Part shown: positions 21,660 to 34,466 of the stretch, piece after piece
Layout: every line of letters begins with the position of its first letter
Numbering within the stretch: position 1 is the stretch's first letter
NCBI GenBank assembly: GCA_021234155.1
Contig: JAJEKV010000033.1
Coordinates: 4,879,454 to 4,943,453 of the forward strand
DNA from: Isoetes taiwanensis
Lineage: Eukaryota; Streptophyta; Lycopodiopsida; Isoetales; Isoetaceae
Direction: 5' to 3'
Length of the DNA: 64,000 nt
Position numbers and translations under genes: made by a program
The notes under the pieces: generated by a model
What the model was told of the DNA's origin: nothing
What the model saw: the letters and a program-made list of their open reading frames with translations, nothing else
The model's database searches: none

Positions 21660-24600
21660 GCGGGATCATCAGGGCTGGAGCGTGCAACATCAACACATTG
21701 AATCTAAGTGATGTGGATACAATGGCTGATGTTCTCGTACTGTTAGATATGGTCTTTTTCCTAGAAACAGGGGAACATGAAGGGCGTGGGCTGCCCGAGC
21801 TTCAAGGATTTATACTCATTAGTTCAGTATGGAATACAAAAGGTTGGAGGAGAAAGGGATATGGCGGCATTGCTTGCTATATCCGCTCTGAGTTTGTACA
21901 TGTCGTTAAGGTAATAAAAGAATCTAAACAGACAATTTGGGTTGAAATTCCAGGCAGGAAAAAATCATTGTTCATTGCTGGCTGTTACTTCCCTCCTCGA
22001 GAGTCTCCTACATATGACATAGGTGAGTTGAATAGAGACGATCCGTTTAATTGTCTCGAGCAAGATATAGTTAAGTTGTCTCAGAAAGGGGATGTTTTGT
22101 TGATGGGGGATTTTAATGGAATGCTTTGCAAATAAAAATTTTGCGCTATTAGAGGTGACCATGGTAATGCTATATGGAAATCTTTGGATGACGATGAGTT
22201 GAAGGCTAGTGGATGGTTTAGAGAGTCTCTAGACTCTGGGCGTTGGGCTAACCCTCAGGGTCATCATCTGTTGAGTTTGTGTAGTGGCCTTGATCTCCTT
22301 GTATACAATGGTACTAGAAAATTTCACGGAGCAGTGTCAAATACATATGAGAGAGATGCAAGTGTAGTGGACTATATTATAGCCAGCGCGGAGTTTGCTT
22401 CAGAAGTCAGAAACTTCCATGTTGGAGAATTGCGCTTAGAATCTGATCATGTCCCTCTGTTCCTTGAAATATACACCAAAGGGCACCCGATACACATTCA
22501 AAAAATGCCATCAAAAAAGGTACGTATGCATATGCATAAAGCCCATATTTATCGACAATCTTGTGAAAATCAACTTGATATGGTTCATTGGCCTTGTGGT
22601 GCCTCTTGAGATGAGTGATGTACTTTCCTCAATATTAGTAAAATGTGCTGAGCAGTGTTTCCTATCAAAGAGAAAAATCAAAGGTTTACCTTGCAATGGA
22701 TGGTTCGATGCTGAATGCAAACTCAAGAGGGAGCAATATAAACAGGTAAAATCTAAACAATGCAAGAATGAGTACATGAAGCTAATTAAAGCGAGAAAAA
22801 GCATGTTTTTCTCAAAAGAATCGAGGGAGGATATGGTAGAGTTAATTGCTGACCCCAAGAGGTTTTGGAATAGGCTAAAAGCCTAAGAATAAATCTTGTG
22901 GTAGGGCTGGAAGTTAATGACCTCATCGTCACATCATAAGTTATATTTTATGCCCACGAGGTTGGGAAAGTACAAGCGAGGTACATGCGGGTCTAGCATC
23001 TTACAATTCTTGTGGAAGACATTGAGTTGGGCTTGCATAAACTATCTAATGGTAAAAGCGGATGATGCACATGGGACTGATGGCGAAATGCTTAAATGGG
23101 CTGGCAACAAGATTTTTGTGGTACTTGCTAATTTATTTAATGCGGTGTTGCGTGAAGGATTCCCCGACGGCAAATAAATAGAGTAATTCCTTTGCATAAA
23201 TCACGGGGATGTAAGCGGATCCTAGTAATTGAGGATGATAATGGTTATGACCACTGTACTCTAAATTGTTTGCCACTCTCTTTGGAGCACAAAATCGATG
23301 GCGGGCGAGGAACACCAAGTTAGGGCGGGGGGCAAAGGCGGCCCGGGAGGAATAAGTCTACCATTGATCACTTGGTCACATTCGGATGCATCATGGACTC
23401 TGTTAAAGGTACTAAAAAGCCTATGTTTCTTTGTTTTTGTTGATTTTACAAAAGCTTTTGATACGGTCCAAAGGGAGTTTTTATGGCAAAGAATGGAATA
23501 TCTTGGTGTACCATCGAATTTCGAGTGACCAGTTAAAAATCTTTGTATGAAAGGGTTTTAGTGCAACTATCTTTCCCTTATCCAGAGCAATGTTACGACC
23601 TAGTGGAGAGTACTATTGGTGTCAAGCAAGGCTGCCCGCTTTCTCCAACATTATTTGGCTTGTTTATAGATGAGTTGGAGAGTTGGGCCCAACAATTTGG
23701 TGGCGATGGGGTTGCATTATGCGGGTATGTAGTCTGCTTCTCTTATATCTGGGATGATATAGTATTGCTCTCACGGCGGGCCTTCGAGGGGGTTGCAAAA
23801 GCATTTGGATATGCTATCCTCTTTTGTGACACCAAAGGAATGGTTGTAAATATGTCCAAAACCAAAGTTGTAATATTTGGTGCAAACAAAGTTGATAAGT
23901 ATAAGTTCTTTTATAAAGGAGATATGGTAGACATTGTTGATAATTACAAGTATCTCGGTCTAGTAGTGGACAAGAGCGAGTTGGAATACAACTTGATTGA
24001 GCAAAAGGGTGAATGGTGGATTGAAAGCATTTTACTCCATGCAAAGGAAATGCCATAAAGCTGAATTGTGGAGTTTTGTGCCTTAGAAAGATGTTGTTTG
24101 GCCTTTTCGGTGGTTTTGTAGTTACGTATGGTTGTGAAGTGTGGGGACTGGACTTTCCTTAGACTCACGGAAGAAAGTAGAAAAGGTACAAAAAAAATTC
24201 TTTCATCTTTGAGCTGGGGGCTAAGATGCAAGCGCCCTATGATATGATGCTCGTGGAGTGTGATATGCTCCCGTTGGAGCTAGAAGCACTTCACAAGTTG
24301 CTTGTTTATCTTTGCAAAGTGGTTTATGATAGGGGGCTGATAGCTTACCCTATTTGGCACATGTGCAAAGTCAGGGGAAAAAGGTTGGTATCTTTGATAT
24401 TATGGTTTGGCTTCAAAAATGGGGGATGAACATAGGAGATCTTGGGGAGAATAGGAGGAACCTAAGGGAATGGATAAAGAGACATCTTTGCACACAAAAT
24501 GTGGAGTGTTCGAAGTAAAGAAGGAGTATTATAAGCGAGTAATGAACCCTACCCTACAAAGGAGCTTCTTACCTCAAAGAAGGGATTCCGGTGAAACTTA

Positions 24601-24960
24601 GGCATGTGATTAGTAGAATGAGGCTCGGCTCCCACCATCTTGGAGTTGAAGTTGGGCGTTGGGGTAATGTCCCTCGTGGCTGAGGTTGTGTAAAGTTTGC
24701 GGAACAAATGCAATTGAAGATGAGGAGCATGTAATCTGCATTGTCCGGCTTACGAGTGTTGTAGGCGTAAGCATGGTATTTTGGTTGGGGATTTGATCTG
24801 TTTTTTTGAGCTTCCTGCTGACTTTAGTTGGAAAATTTCTCGTTGAGATATTGCGGATAAAGAGATGAGTATTCAGAAATTGAAGTTGATGACAACAATA
24901 GATGAAAATTATGCGAGGAGGGAGAGCTAGTATGTTCCTACCAGGAGGGCGTTCTAGATG
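21660..24960 (+). pseudogene. LINE C ORF2 (endonuclease-reverse transcriptase), broken
   Basis: The APE endonuclease begins at ACNINTL, with MVFFLETGEHEG, GGIACYI and LLMGDFNG (22095-22125), and ends with LESDHVPLFLE (22435-22470), the usual S-D-H catalytic end. The RT follows: KADDAHGTDGEMLKWAG (23060-23100), FVDFTKAFDTV (23440-23470) and STIGVKQGCPLSPTLFG (23608-23655). The catalytic YADD position reads SYIWDDIVLLS at 23740-23770. The C-terminal CxxC region lies near 24690-24740. Frameshifts occur at about 22130, 22610, 22890, 23180, 23525 and 24060. Confidence 0.8.
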
Positions 24961-25001
24961 AACTAATTCTGATGCAAATTATGTATTTTGAAGCGTCTTC
25001 T

Positions 25002-25015
25002 AGACACGATGGTCT
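25002..25015 (+). ncRNA. LINE C 3'-UTR hairpin
   Basis: The stem AGAC/GTCT has a six-base loop and lies 15-40 bases before AATAAAC and the ATTTC repeats. It is equivalent to the stems in LINE A and LINE D. Confidence 0.4.
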
Positions 25016-25052
25016 CTGGGGCGTATTAATAAACATTTCATTTCATTTCATT

Positions 25053-25216
<164 letters not shown>

Positions 25217-25510
25217 TCTGATGAGATAAAATTAACGATATGGCTCCTCTGGGGCTGGGAGGAGCTCTTTCTCGGGCCTTAGCGGCGGCCGTTTCCACTG
25301 AGGAGTTAGAAAATGAGTAGCCAAATTCCCCGGCCTGCTTGGGAATTCAATTTGTTGGCGAGAACCAATCTTGGAATCATGAAATGGCCTTTTTTTTTTT
25401 CTTTCATTTTCCCCAAAGCTGCCTTTCTGATCCGGACCTCGGTGGGTTTTATTTTCATCCATTTGCTTCCCAAATGGCTGTTATGGTGCTGGCATTAACA
25501 ATATTTTGAT

Positions 25511-26862
25511 ATGGATCCTCGATTTTGGGGATGATTGCAATGGTTTTTCGCACAATTATGCTCGGCATTGCATTCAGCCGATTTTGCCTAAACTGATGGA
25601 TTCATATCGCGATTAGAGCTCTTAGACTTAGCTATGGAGACCGAGACCATAGAATGCAGACCGACTCATGACTTCTTTGTCAATTTACCTTGATTCTGTT
25701 GGTTGGGACCCGGCCAGTTAAAGAGGCCTTCAAGAAGATTTTTGGGTTGCAAAGGGCGGACTATCTGATGGGATAGCATTGACAACCATGCACGGAATTG
25801 CTTGCCCTCTTATGAGGATGATATGTGGAGGCAATGTTACGGGATGTCAAGAGCATCATTCGATAAAATTTGGTAGGTCTTACGGCCCCATATTTTGTAA
25901 AGCCCTCGGGGGAAAGTAAGGCCTCCCATAGATCAGAAGGGCTGTAGCTATGGTAGTTTACTTCCTTGCTCATGGGGAATCTCCTGCATGTTGGAAGGAG
26001 ATTCTATATGTCAGTCGATCCATCAATGATGCAATATGTGAGGAAGATCACACTAGCTTTGGCTTCCAAGAACATCTTTGTATAGGAGATTTGTAGCTAT
26101 TCCATCAGGCGAGAGATTTTCGACATTATAGCGAGAATTTAAGGAGGCCTTTGTGCGCCAAAGCGTGTTTTCTTCTTTGTTGATGGGAGCCACATATATT
26201 TGTCTGAAAACCCAAGAAAAAAAAGATCATGCAAATGACTACTCTGACAAGAATAAAAAGACATTCTATTTTGTTTCAAGGTTGTGTTACTCATAGTAAA
26301 TTGTTTGTGAATGTACATTTGTATTAGAGTAGGATCGTATATGATTACGGACATTTCGGGAGAAGCACCATTTTATAACAGGTTGGCCTCCAAATCCATA
26401 TTGCGGGGAACCTATTGTTAGATTAAAAGGGAAGAAGATCAAGAAAGGAATGCCCTGAGAGGAAGATGTAGTTGTAAACATACCTCCTCAATTGCTTAGA
26501 GATTGCATATCCTAGCAGGCCATTTACGCTAAAAGGTTTTTCGGACCACGATAACAAAAGAATCGATTCAACAAGAGAATCTGCAGAGGCAGAGTTGTAA
26601 TTGAGAATGGATTTGGTATTGTGAAGGAGAAATGGAGAATCTTAAAGAATCTTACTGTTCAAGCATCACAAGCTAGCAAAATCGTGCATGCTTGTGCTGT
26701 TCTATGGAACTTCTGTATTTTTGAGAGAAAGGGATTGGATTTGCTGCCACTAACTCCAGAATGCCTCATGTCGAGTACTATGAGACTCAAGACATGAACA
26801 GGAAGCTGAAAAAGGAGGGAGATCAGATCAGGCACATCCTACTCCAAAATCTGGAAAAGTAA
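25511..26862 (+). pseudogene. H2 Harbinger transposase, broken
   Basis: It begins with ATGGATC followed by ILGMI-coding sequence as in H3 and H4. It then shows a DNHAW.CLP.YEDDMW stretch near 25780-25830, a GLTAPYFVKP-like stretch near 25880, a VDGSHIYLS stretch (26180-26205, first catalytic Asp) and VVIENGFGIVKEKWRIL (26595-26645, catalytic Glu). It ends LEK-stop at 26862. Frame changes are frequent. It is closer to H4 than to H3. Confidence 0.7.
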
Positions 26863-27555
26863 ATGAGCTGGCCTTCATCTCATTTGGACATGGTGTTGTG
26901 AGAACTTGATGTGTGTGGAATGATAAATTGAATGAAAGTTCATTGCAATATTTGTATCAGCAACTTTATCTGCATTGCTTGTTTTATAAAACTTTTTCTT
27001 GCATTGTTTGTGGCAGAAATTTTCTTTGCATGACATTCTTTGCTTTGCAGAAACTTAACATAATGTAGAGTACTCAAACACATCAGATATCAGTAAAACG
27101 AAAAAACTCAATTGTATTCATTGAATCGGGTTCACAAATGTATGCATGCACTCAAATGTAGTGCTAATGAATGAAACAATCTTGAACAATAAAAAGTAAG
27201 TCTCGAGTTCTAACTACAGTTCATGTACTTAAGAAAAAAAAGGGATATCTCTAACCCCACTTCAAAGCTTCAGATTCAAGCTCTTTTGTCCCTGCTACAG
27301 ATCCAAGCTCACTTGTCCCTGTCATAAAATCTGTTAGTAAAAAAAATAAAAGAAGGTACTACAAAATGAAGCTACAGGAAACTGTTTGTCCTTTCTATTA
27401 CTCCAAAAAACATGTACAACAGCAACATTTGCTGTATTTTTACAAAAAAAAGAGGTGTTCCAGGGGATTCATCTTCCACAAAAGGAAACCTGTAAAGCTG
27501 AAGAAACCTGTAAAGCTGAAGAAAAGGAAGAACAAAACAAAAAAAGAGGCCGGCT
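26863..27555. other. H2 region between convergent genes
   Basis: AT-rich, with no supported gene. It contains a 16-base tandem AACCTGTAAAGCTGAAG near 27486-27520 that makes repetitive short ORFs on both strands. Confidence 0.5.
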
Positions 27556-27807
27556 TCAACATGCAACACAACTTGTCTCGGGTGTTTTGATCTCCATCAT
27601 AACCCAAAGACCAGAAATCTTCACAAAGGTAAACTCGACATGGACCTTTTGCCGAACTGGAGCGTTCATAGCCCACTCGAATAACTCGGGCTCCACTCGA
27701 ATGCCCATGTCCAAATACTGCACCAAAACTTGTGCAGTTATGGAGTTATGACCGTGAAGCTCATTCTCCTCGGCGGTGCATGAGGAATTTACAACGCCAC
27801 GAGACAT
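27556..27807 (-). CDS. H2 third ORF: conserved accessory protein, unknown function
   Basis: An intact 83-residue frame beginning MSRGVVNSSC. The part after residue 20 aligns with the H3 ORF at 48894-49289: GIRVEPELFEWAMNAPVRQ corresponds to IEPRIMEWAEGAELRQ-type sequence, then VH...FVK...LW.M. Shared residues (E-P, E-W-A, R-Q-x-V-H, F-V-K, W-x-M) are spaced alike although the elements have diverged, which argues for selection on the protein. There is no signal peptide, membrane segment or known motif. It lies between the two standard Harbinger genes, on the same strand as the Myb-like gene. The N-terminus lacks the Ser run seen in H3, and a longer start cannot be excluded. Confidence 0.6.
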   Translation of the reverse strand: MSRGVVNSSCTAEENELHGHNSITAQVLVQYLDMGIRVEPELFEWAMNAPVRQKVHVEFTFVKISGLWVMMEIKTPETSCVAC

Positions 27808-28269
27808 ATTATGCAGTGCGAGGAGGAGGAGGATGGCGATGGAGAAGGATGGCGGGAATCGAATCTGGCGCTCACGAACTCACGCGCCGGTGGGGCCATC
27901 TCCTCGGGAAAGCGTAGAATAAGAAAAGAAAATGTTGGCCGAGTAAATCGAGGTCATAATTTATGGGAGTTACGCTATCTAATGGTAGTATGGTACCGCG
28001 AAATTATGGCTCGAATGACATCTAAGGAAAAAGCCAAGCGCCATGAAATCTAATGGTCCTATAATGTAATGGTTTATATGCCCAATTACGCACTATGGTC
28101 GGGTCGACAACTTCTTTGGCAACTTTCTATGTGGACTACAATTTCTGCCATCAAGCTGTTATAGAATAGAATTTGCAATTCAATGGGATTTCTTGGGGAA
28201 AAAGACAATACAACATCTAACAATAAAGAACAAAGATACAAAGCCATTGCAAACTAAAAATACTTAAAG

Positions 28270-29463
28270 TACCTTCAATTTTTCTGTTTTTGTATTTGAA
28301 ACCTTTGCAATTTCGAGCAAAGTCTCCTTGGTCATTTGGCAAATGCTTTGAGTCATGATAGCCATGGATTACGCAATTTTCGGGCTATGAGCGGATCTCA
28401 TTTCTTCCAGCTCTTTTACCAATTCAATTTTTCGCATGGAATCATCTTTTATGAACTCCAATTTCTTGTCTTCTTGCCCCCCAAACCGAGGTTGCCATTT
28501 CAGCGATTCGAAGCTATGTCCTCATCAATAGCCAATCGGATCTCTTCCTTGAGGCTGGTTTACTGCAACTCGGGTTGCATACAAAGTGGCGATCTAGGAT
28601 TTATCTCATGCACGCCTTCTTTATCAGAATTGGGAGTCTTGTTTGAATTTCCACCATTAGTGTTAGGGCTTGAAGGTGTTTCAAGGGGTTACGTGTTATT
28701 ACATGGAGGGTCCGTATTTGGAATCTCAAATTGCTCTTCTGGAATCTTGAATTGGTTCCAAAGGTTTCATAGAATGATTACGGCATATAATTTTTACGGT
28801 ATGATGAATGCATCTCGTGACATGGAATGCTTCTTCCCCAAATGCACCATCATCTCGGCACCGGGGAGATCGTGTGATTAGTGCAACTGTTCTCAATTCT
28901 TCCATCTTCTCATACCTTTGCCAAGAAGAGGGCTCGGCCCCATTACGTCTTCGGCATATTTCTCGTCCTTGAATTTAGATTGTAGCTTGTCCCATTTATT
29001 CTTGTTTGCCTCAATTCAACTAAACCCACGGCACTATGGGGGTGAGTCTTTCGAATTTCTTTCCATTGGGAATTGGAAAGATTGATGCTACCATTGTTAT
29101 GTGCCTTGAATTCCATTAGATGGTTCAATAATGCCTGGATGGCTTCATCGGACCAATCAATGGTGATTTACGCCGCTTTCGGGACCATTGTATCGGAATT
29201 TGGATCTACAACTACTAATGCTTGGGACTTTCCGAAGAAAGCAGAGTCTTGACTTACTTGCGTTGCCTCAAAGTTTGTCCTTCTAGCACAAACAACGGGG
29301 AATCCGACACGCTTCTAGTCCTCTTTGATTCTTTTGGGGCGGGGAATAGCATGAATTCTGAGGCGGAACAACGATCGGTCATTTTCTTTGCCTTTCTTGG
29401 CTGAAATTCCTTTTCACGCCTTGGAGGAACGAAGGCCTTTGAATGATCTGAACCCCTTGTCAT
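28270..29463 (-). pseudogene. H2 Myb/SANT-like protein gene, broken
   Basis: The start MTRGSDHSKAFVPPRRE at 29463 is followed by a basic, Ser-rich stretch. The Myb/SANT-like part is at 28943-29128 (FKAHNNGSINLSNSQWKEI), matching H1. The coiled-coil-like end corresponds to 28300-28560, with ESMA.MTQSICQMTKETL-like coding seen through frame shifts. It would bind the element ends with the transposase. Confidence 0.6.
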
Positions 29464-29923
29464 GCTTACAAGTATAGGATCTTAGAAATCTGCAAGCAAT
29501 GAAGATAAACAGTTTTATTGTTTCTGGCATCCAATCTTCATTACAAAAGGGAAATCGAATTATGCTGAAATGGAATGCGAGAATCTTAAATTCTTAGGTA
29601 GTAATGCATACCTCGACGACAATCGACCTTGCTCCGGTCGGATCTGTGCCAAGAAGCTCAGTGAACAGGGGAACAAAGATCTGTCACCGCTGGAACATGG
29701 GAGATTCGCGGGAACAGAGAAATGCCATTTTAGCAAGCGAAAAACATTTCGACAGGGGTTAAGCTTAACGGGCGGAAACCAATGGGAAACGCCCCGTCCG
29801 CCAGTTAAGCAAAAAAATGACTCTCGGGGCATAAAAGGTGAGAGTGGGTTTTCCCCCTCTCACCTCCCCCCGCATCTCTCATCACCTCTCATCGTCTCTC
29901 ATGCAAAAATTCAATCATGTGGG

Positions 29924-29926
<3 letters not shown>
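29464..29926. other. H2 right terminal region and Myb-gene promoter area
   Basis: There is no gene. It contains an imperfect GGGCGGAAAC...CGCCCCGTCCGCC inverted element (29770-29802), a GGCATAAAAGG TATA-like site at 29829-29839 whose CATAAAA reads on the + strand, and CATGTGG before the CT tract. Confidence 0.45.

Positions 29927-30012
<86 letters not shown>
29927..30012. repeat. (CT)43 microsatellite
   Basis: It follows the H2 right end directly. Confidence 0.99.

Positions 30013-30420
<408 letters not shown>

Positions 30421-30485
<65 letters not shown>
30421..30485. repeat. (CT)32 microsatellite
   Basis: CT tract 5' of LINE D. Confidence 0.99.
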
Positions 30486-30488
<3 letters not shown>

Positions 30489-30559
30489 GGGACTAATAAA
30501 CAAAGAGATCCCCCCCCCGCCAAAGTGAAATATGGGGGCAGGTAAAAATTATACCATGA

Positions 30560-32560
30560 TGAGGGTATTCGGATGAGATAAAGGAGATATCAAACTTAAT
30601 GGTCACGGAGGAAGAGGTGTAGAAGGAATAAAGCAACTTCATAAATGGAAAGGCCAAGGATGTCCGGGGCTTTGTCTTTGAACACTTGAAGTGGGCTGGC
30701 AAGCCACTATGTAACGTAATTGTGAACATGTTTAATGCTGCGTTGACTCAGGGATTTCCCAAGGAGTGGCAATTGAACAGAGTTGTTCCAATTCACAAGG
30801 GGGGTGTGAAGACGGATGTTAACAATTACAGAACGCTCATGGTGAGTAGCCTATTCTCCAAACTATTTGCTACTATTCTAGAAAAAAAAATAAGCAGATG
30901 GGCAGAGGCAAAGGGTGTAAGGGCAGAGACGCAGGCTGGGTTTAGACCGAATAGATCCACACTAGACCACTTGCTGGTGCTGAAAATCATCATGGACTCT
31001 GTTAAAGGTACTAAAAAACCTGTCTATATTTCATTTGTTGATTTTAAGAAGGCATTCGATAAGGTTCGGGGAAGAAACTATGGGAGCGGATGGAGGAATG
31101 CAGGTGCCTAAAGATTTTGAGATGCGATTCGAGTACTTTATGAGAAGGTATTAGTTCAACTATCTAAACCACTTTCTCAAGAGATTCGAACATGTAGCGA
31201 TAATATAGGTGTGAAGCAAGGATGTCAGATGTCTCAGACTTTATTTGGCCTATTTATTGATGCTTTAGATGGTGGCTCGGATGTCATGGGGGAGGAGGAA
31301 GCGGATGTAAATGGGTATGTAATTCAATTTGTTAATGTCTGAGATGATGTGGTTATGTTTGCACGGACAAAGAGACCACATGCGACAACATTTGAATTCA
31401 TTGGCTAGTTTACTGTGAAAAGAAGGGCATGGAAGTAAACCTTGAAAAACAAAAATCATGGCGGTTGGGGCACTCGAGACAAGACCATCGGTTTAAATAC
31501 AAAGATAAGGTCATGTAGACACTGTGAGGCCTATAAGTATCTGGGATTGATAATCCACCCGAAATCATAGATGGAACACTTGCATTATCCAGAGAGTGGA
31601 GGGAGGACTGAAGGCCTTATATGCGATGCAGAGCATGTGCAGAAGAATCTCTTTGTGGTCATGGCAGCTAAAGATTAAGCTCTTCCAATCTTTAGTCCAA
31701 AGTGTTGTCCTGTATGGTTGCGAGATTTGGGGACCAGGTTTGCCAAAAGGGTTATGGGATGATGTTGAACAAGTCCTAAAGAAATTTCTGCGTCTAGAAT
31801 TGGGAGTGAAGATTGGACACCTTACCAAATGATGCTAGCGAATGCGAGATAATGCCTCTTGAGGGAGAAGCGATGCTTTCGGATGCATTCGATATTTGAA
31901 GAAGATTAGGAGCATGGATAACAATAGGATACCATATCGGGCTATGCAGGCAAGTGAGGATAAAGGGTGGTTTTCAGACTTAAAAATATGGCTAACCAGG
32001 TGGGGGATTAGGTGGGATGATGCAGTTTTATATGATGGTGATATTAGACAATGGGTTTATGGTCAGGTGAAAAGAAAAATATGGCGGAGACCCTATGACT
32101 AAGATGTTCCTATACAAGCAAAAAATGAATCTGAGTTGAAGGTTGCAAAACATTTTTGGAGGACATATCGGTTAAGAAGAGGCATACAATTAGCAGGGGA
32201 TCTGGTGAGTTCTCACCCGGCTTGGCATTGAGGTAGGGCGATGGGGGAGGAGCATTCAGGGAAATGAGAGAGTGCAAAGTATGTGGGAGTGGTGATATAG
32301 AAGATGAAGAACATGTTTTCTTTGAAATGTCCGTGTACAAGGCGTCTGAGACCGCTTTGGGATTGAAGAGAATGATCTCACAACATTCTTCTCACTTCCA
32401 GGGGATAAGATAGGATCCTTCATGATTGAAGTGTTGTTCTACAGAGAGACCAATGTACGTATTGTAAACAATTTATTGGATGAAAATGATGATGAGAGTG
32501 AGAGTGGAGAAGTAGATGAGGAAACTGAGACTCATCTACTGTTTTATGAAGATGTGTAAT
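30560..32560 (+). pseudogene. LINE D ORF2 fragment (reverse transcriptase), broken
   Basis: The frame 30686-31111 gives VVPIHKGGVKTDVNNYR, QAGFRPNRSTLDHL and SFVDFKKAFDKV, the first three RT motifs. GVKQGCQMSQTLFGLFID is at 31210-31260. The catalytic Y-x-D-D region near 31335 reads with a stop (CLR..DDVVMFAR). The frame 31596-31832 has the SLWSWQLKIKLFQSLV and YGCEIWGPG connector typical of this LINE group. The C-terminal CKVCGSGDIEDEEHVFFEM-like zinc region is at 32275-32325. Confidence 0.75.
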
Positions 32561-32572
32561 TTTGTTGTCTAT

Positions 32573-32587
32573 AGGCCTGTGAGGCCT
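32573..32587 (+). ncRNA. LINE D 3'-UTR hairpin
   Basis: The stem AGGCCT/AGGCCT with loop GTG is the strongest of the family stems, 20 bases before the ATTTC repeats. Confidence 0.55.
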
Positions 32588-32620
32588 CCACAGACATAAT
32601 ACATTTCATTTCATTTCATT

Positions 32621-32644
32621 TCTCTCTCTCTCTCTCTCTCTCTC
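32621..32644. repeat. (TC)12 microsatellite
   Basis: A short tract after the LINE D ATTTC repeats, directly before the H3 terminus. Confidence 0.98.
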
Positions 32645-34466
32645 AAGCCACATGCACTATTTTTTGTAATCTCTCATCGTATACGACGAGGGACGGTTTT
32701 TATACCGTATTCGTTGAGAGATGAATGTCTCTCGTTCCCTAACGGGCCTGTTAGCCCCCCTTCGACCGGATTTTCGAGCCTGCTCCACCGGAATTTCTTT
32801 CCACCTCTACCTTGGCGGCAATGTGACTTCAAATTATTCCACATTCCAGGTTTTGAGTTTCGAATTATCCCACACTTCTGTTTTTTAGCTTCAAGAATCC
32901 CATATTTTGAACACATGCCTCATTTTTCCTCATTCCCGATCTTAGAATCTAATATTTTCGTCCTCAACTGCAATATTTTGATGGATCCGGTAATCCTCGG
33001 CATGATTTCCATGCTTCTAAGGGCCATTTTTCTTGGATTAGCATTCCAAACCTATTATCTTCATTTAATACAAGAAATCGAACAAACAGACCCGATGGAT
33101 TTCTTAGAACAGGATGGAGATGTAGAAGACAACATAAACTATATGTGTGCATCTTCCACTTTGATGCTGGCAGCTTCTTCAAGACTAAAGAGGCCTCCAA
33201 GGAGATTTTGGGTTTGTCCAAGGCAGATAACACAATGGGACAACATTGACAATCATGCTTGGAATTGTCTTCCCTCATTTGAGGATGATATGTGGCACGA
33301 GTTCGGTCGGATGAAGAGGGGTGCATTCGAGACTCTGGTTGGGCTCATTGTCCCTTACCTAATCAGACCAGGAATCAAGATAAGAGCCCCTGTTGATCCC
33401 AGAAAAGCGGTGGCTATGGTTTTATATTTTCTAGCACATGGTGAGAAGCCTTTACATGTAGGTCAAAGATTTTATGTTGGTAAAGCTACTATACAGAAAT
33501 ACACAAAGAAAATAACTCTGGCCTTGGCTTCTAAGACCATGCTTTACAAGAGGTTCATTGCCTTACCAACAGGCCAAAGATTGTTAGATATAAACAAAGA
33601 ATTTGAAGATGTTACAGGTATACCTAATATCTTTGGAGCAGTCGATGGTTCTCATGTGTATTTATATAGAAAACCATGGAGCAAGGACAAGGGTGATGAT
33701 TATTATTCGAGGTACAAGAGGCGTTCATGCCTAATACAAGGTGTGGTTACTCACTCAAGGTATTCATAAATGTTTCTGTGACCAGGACTGGCTCTGTTCA
33801 TGATGCAAACTAGTTTAAAAAGAGTTTGTTATATAAGAGGCTAGCTACGAGACAAATTTTGCAGGGTCCAACAGTTCAAATGAGTGGTAAAAAGATTAGT
33901 AAAGGGAAAATGATAGATCAAGATGTTACTGTCACAATTCCACCAATATTTCTCGGGGATTCAACATATTGCAGTCGAAGATTTCTTCTCAAAGTCTTTC
34001 CAGATGGCAAAGGTGCCTATGGCAGATTCAATAAGAGAATTTGCAGAGGTAGAGTATGTGTGGAAAATGGCTTTGGTATAGTCAAAGAGAAGTTTAGAAT
34101 TCTGAAATCTTTGCCAATTCATGTTGGCAGAGCAGCCAAAATTATCCATGCTTCATGTGTTTTGTGGAATTTCTGTATCATGCAGGAACTTGAGCTTGAA
34201 TACTTACCAATCTCTCCAGATCTACCTGAGAACAATTATTATGAGACCGAGATCATGAACAAAAGTATGAAAAAAGACGATGATCAAATTAGGCATGTTA
34301 TTTTCCAAAATTTGGAATGTGTTATTCTCGAATGAGTTGGTCACATTGTCTTCATTGACTTGCTGTTAATCATGCATTTGTGTGAGCATCATATGTAAAC
34401 AGTTTTGATCCTGCAGACATCAATAAAAATGGTTTGAATGTCATTGATTGAATGTGTAATTCTAAT
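32645..34466 (+). mobile_element. Harbinger H3, left part (transposase half)
   Basis: The left terminus AAGCCACATGCACTATTTTT is the same as in H1 and sits directly after the CT tract. The element continues at 48128 after a nested 13.7-kb insertion. The break falls in GTAATTCTAATTG, which is uninterrupted in H1 (16735-16747). AAT is present on both sides of the insert. Confidence 0.8.
32981..34335 (+). pseudogene. H3 PIF/Harbinger transposase (DDE), nearly intact
   Basis: A transposase of about 450 residues that would cut and paste the element. It starts MDPVILGMI, conserved in H2 and H4. Regions in order: N-terminal helical part; WDNIDNHAWNCLPSFEDDMW; an HTH-like region around VGKATIQKYTKKITLALASK; then the catalytic core with Asp in FGAVDGSHV (33643-33645), Asp in LGDSTY (33958-33960) and Glu in VCVENGFG (34063-34065). 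The last two are 35 codons apart, as in the family. Two lesions separate it from function: a frameshift at about 33755 leading to TAA at 33767, and a TAG near 33808 where H1 reads CAG. It converges with the Myb-like gene. Confidence 0.85.

Larger units (their letters stand above)
30486..32620 (+). mobile_element. LINE D, 5'-truncated
   Basis: It starts inside the pre-RT part of ORF2, without ORF1 or endonuclease, and ends with the family 3' signature and (CT)n. 5' truncation is typical of target-primed reverse transcription. That a truncated copy still has CT directly at its left edge is the strongest sign that the CT was there before insertion. Confidence 0.8.

Noticed and set aside
22511-22858. 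115-codon minus ORF in LINE C
   Set aside because: It is opposite the ORF2 frame 22449-22886, which fits the LINE protein.
28336-28881. 181-codon + strand ORF
   Set aside because: It lies antisense to the H2 Myb-like gene, whose minus-strand reading is supported by H1 and H3.
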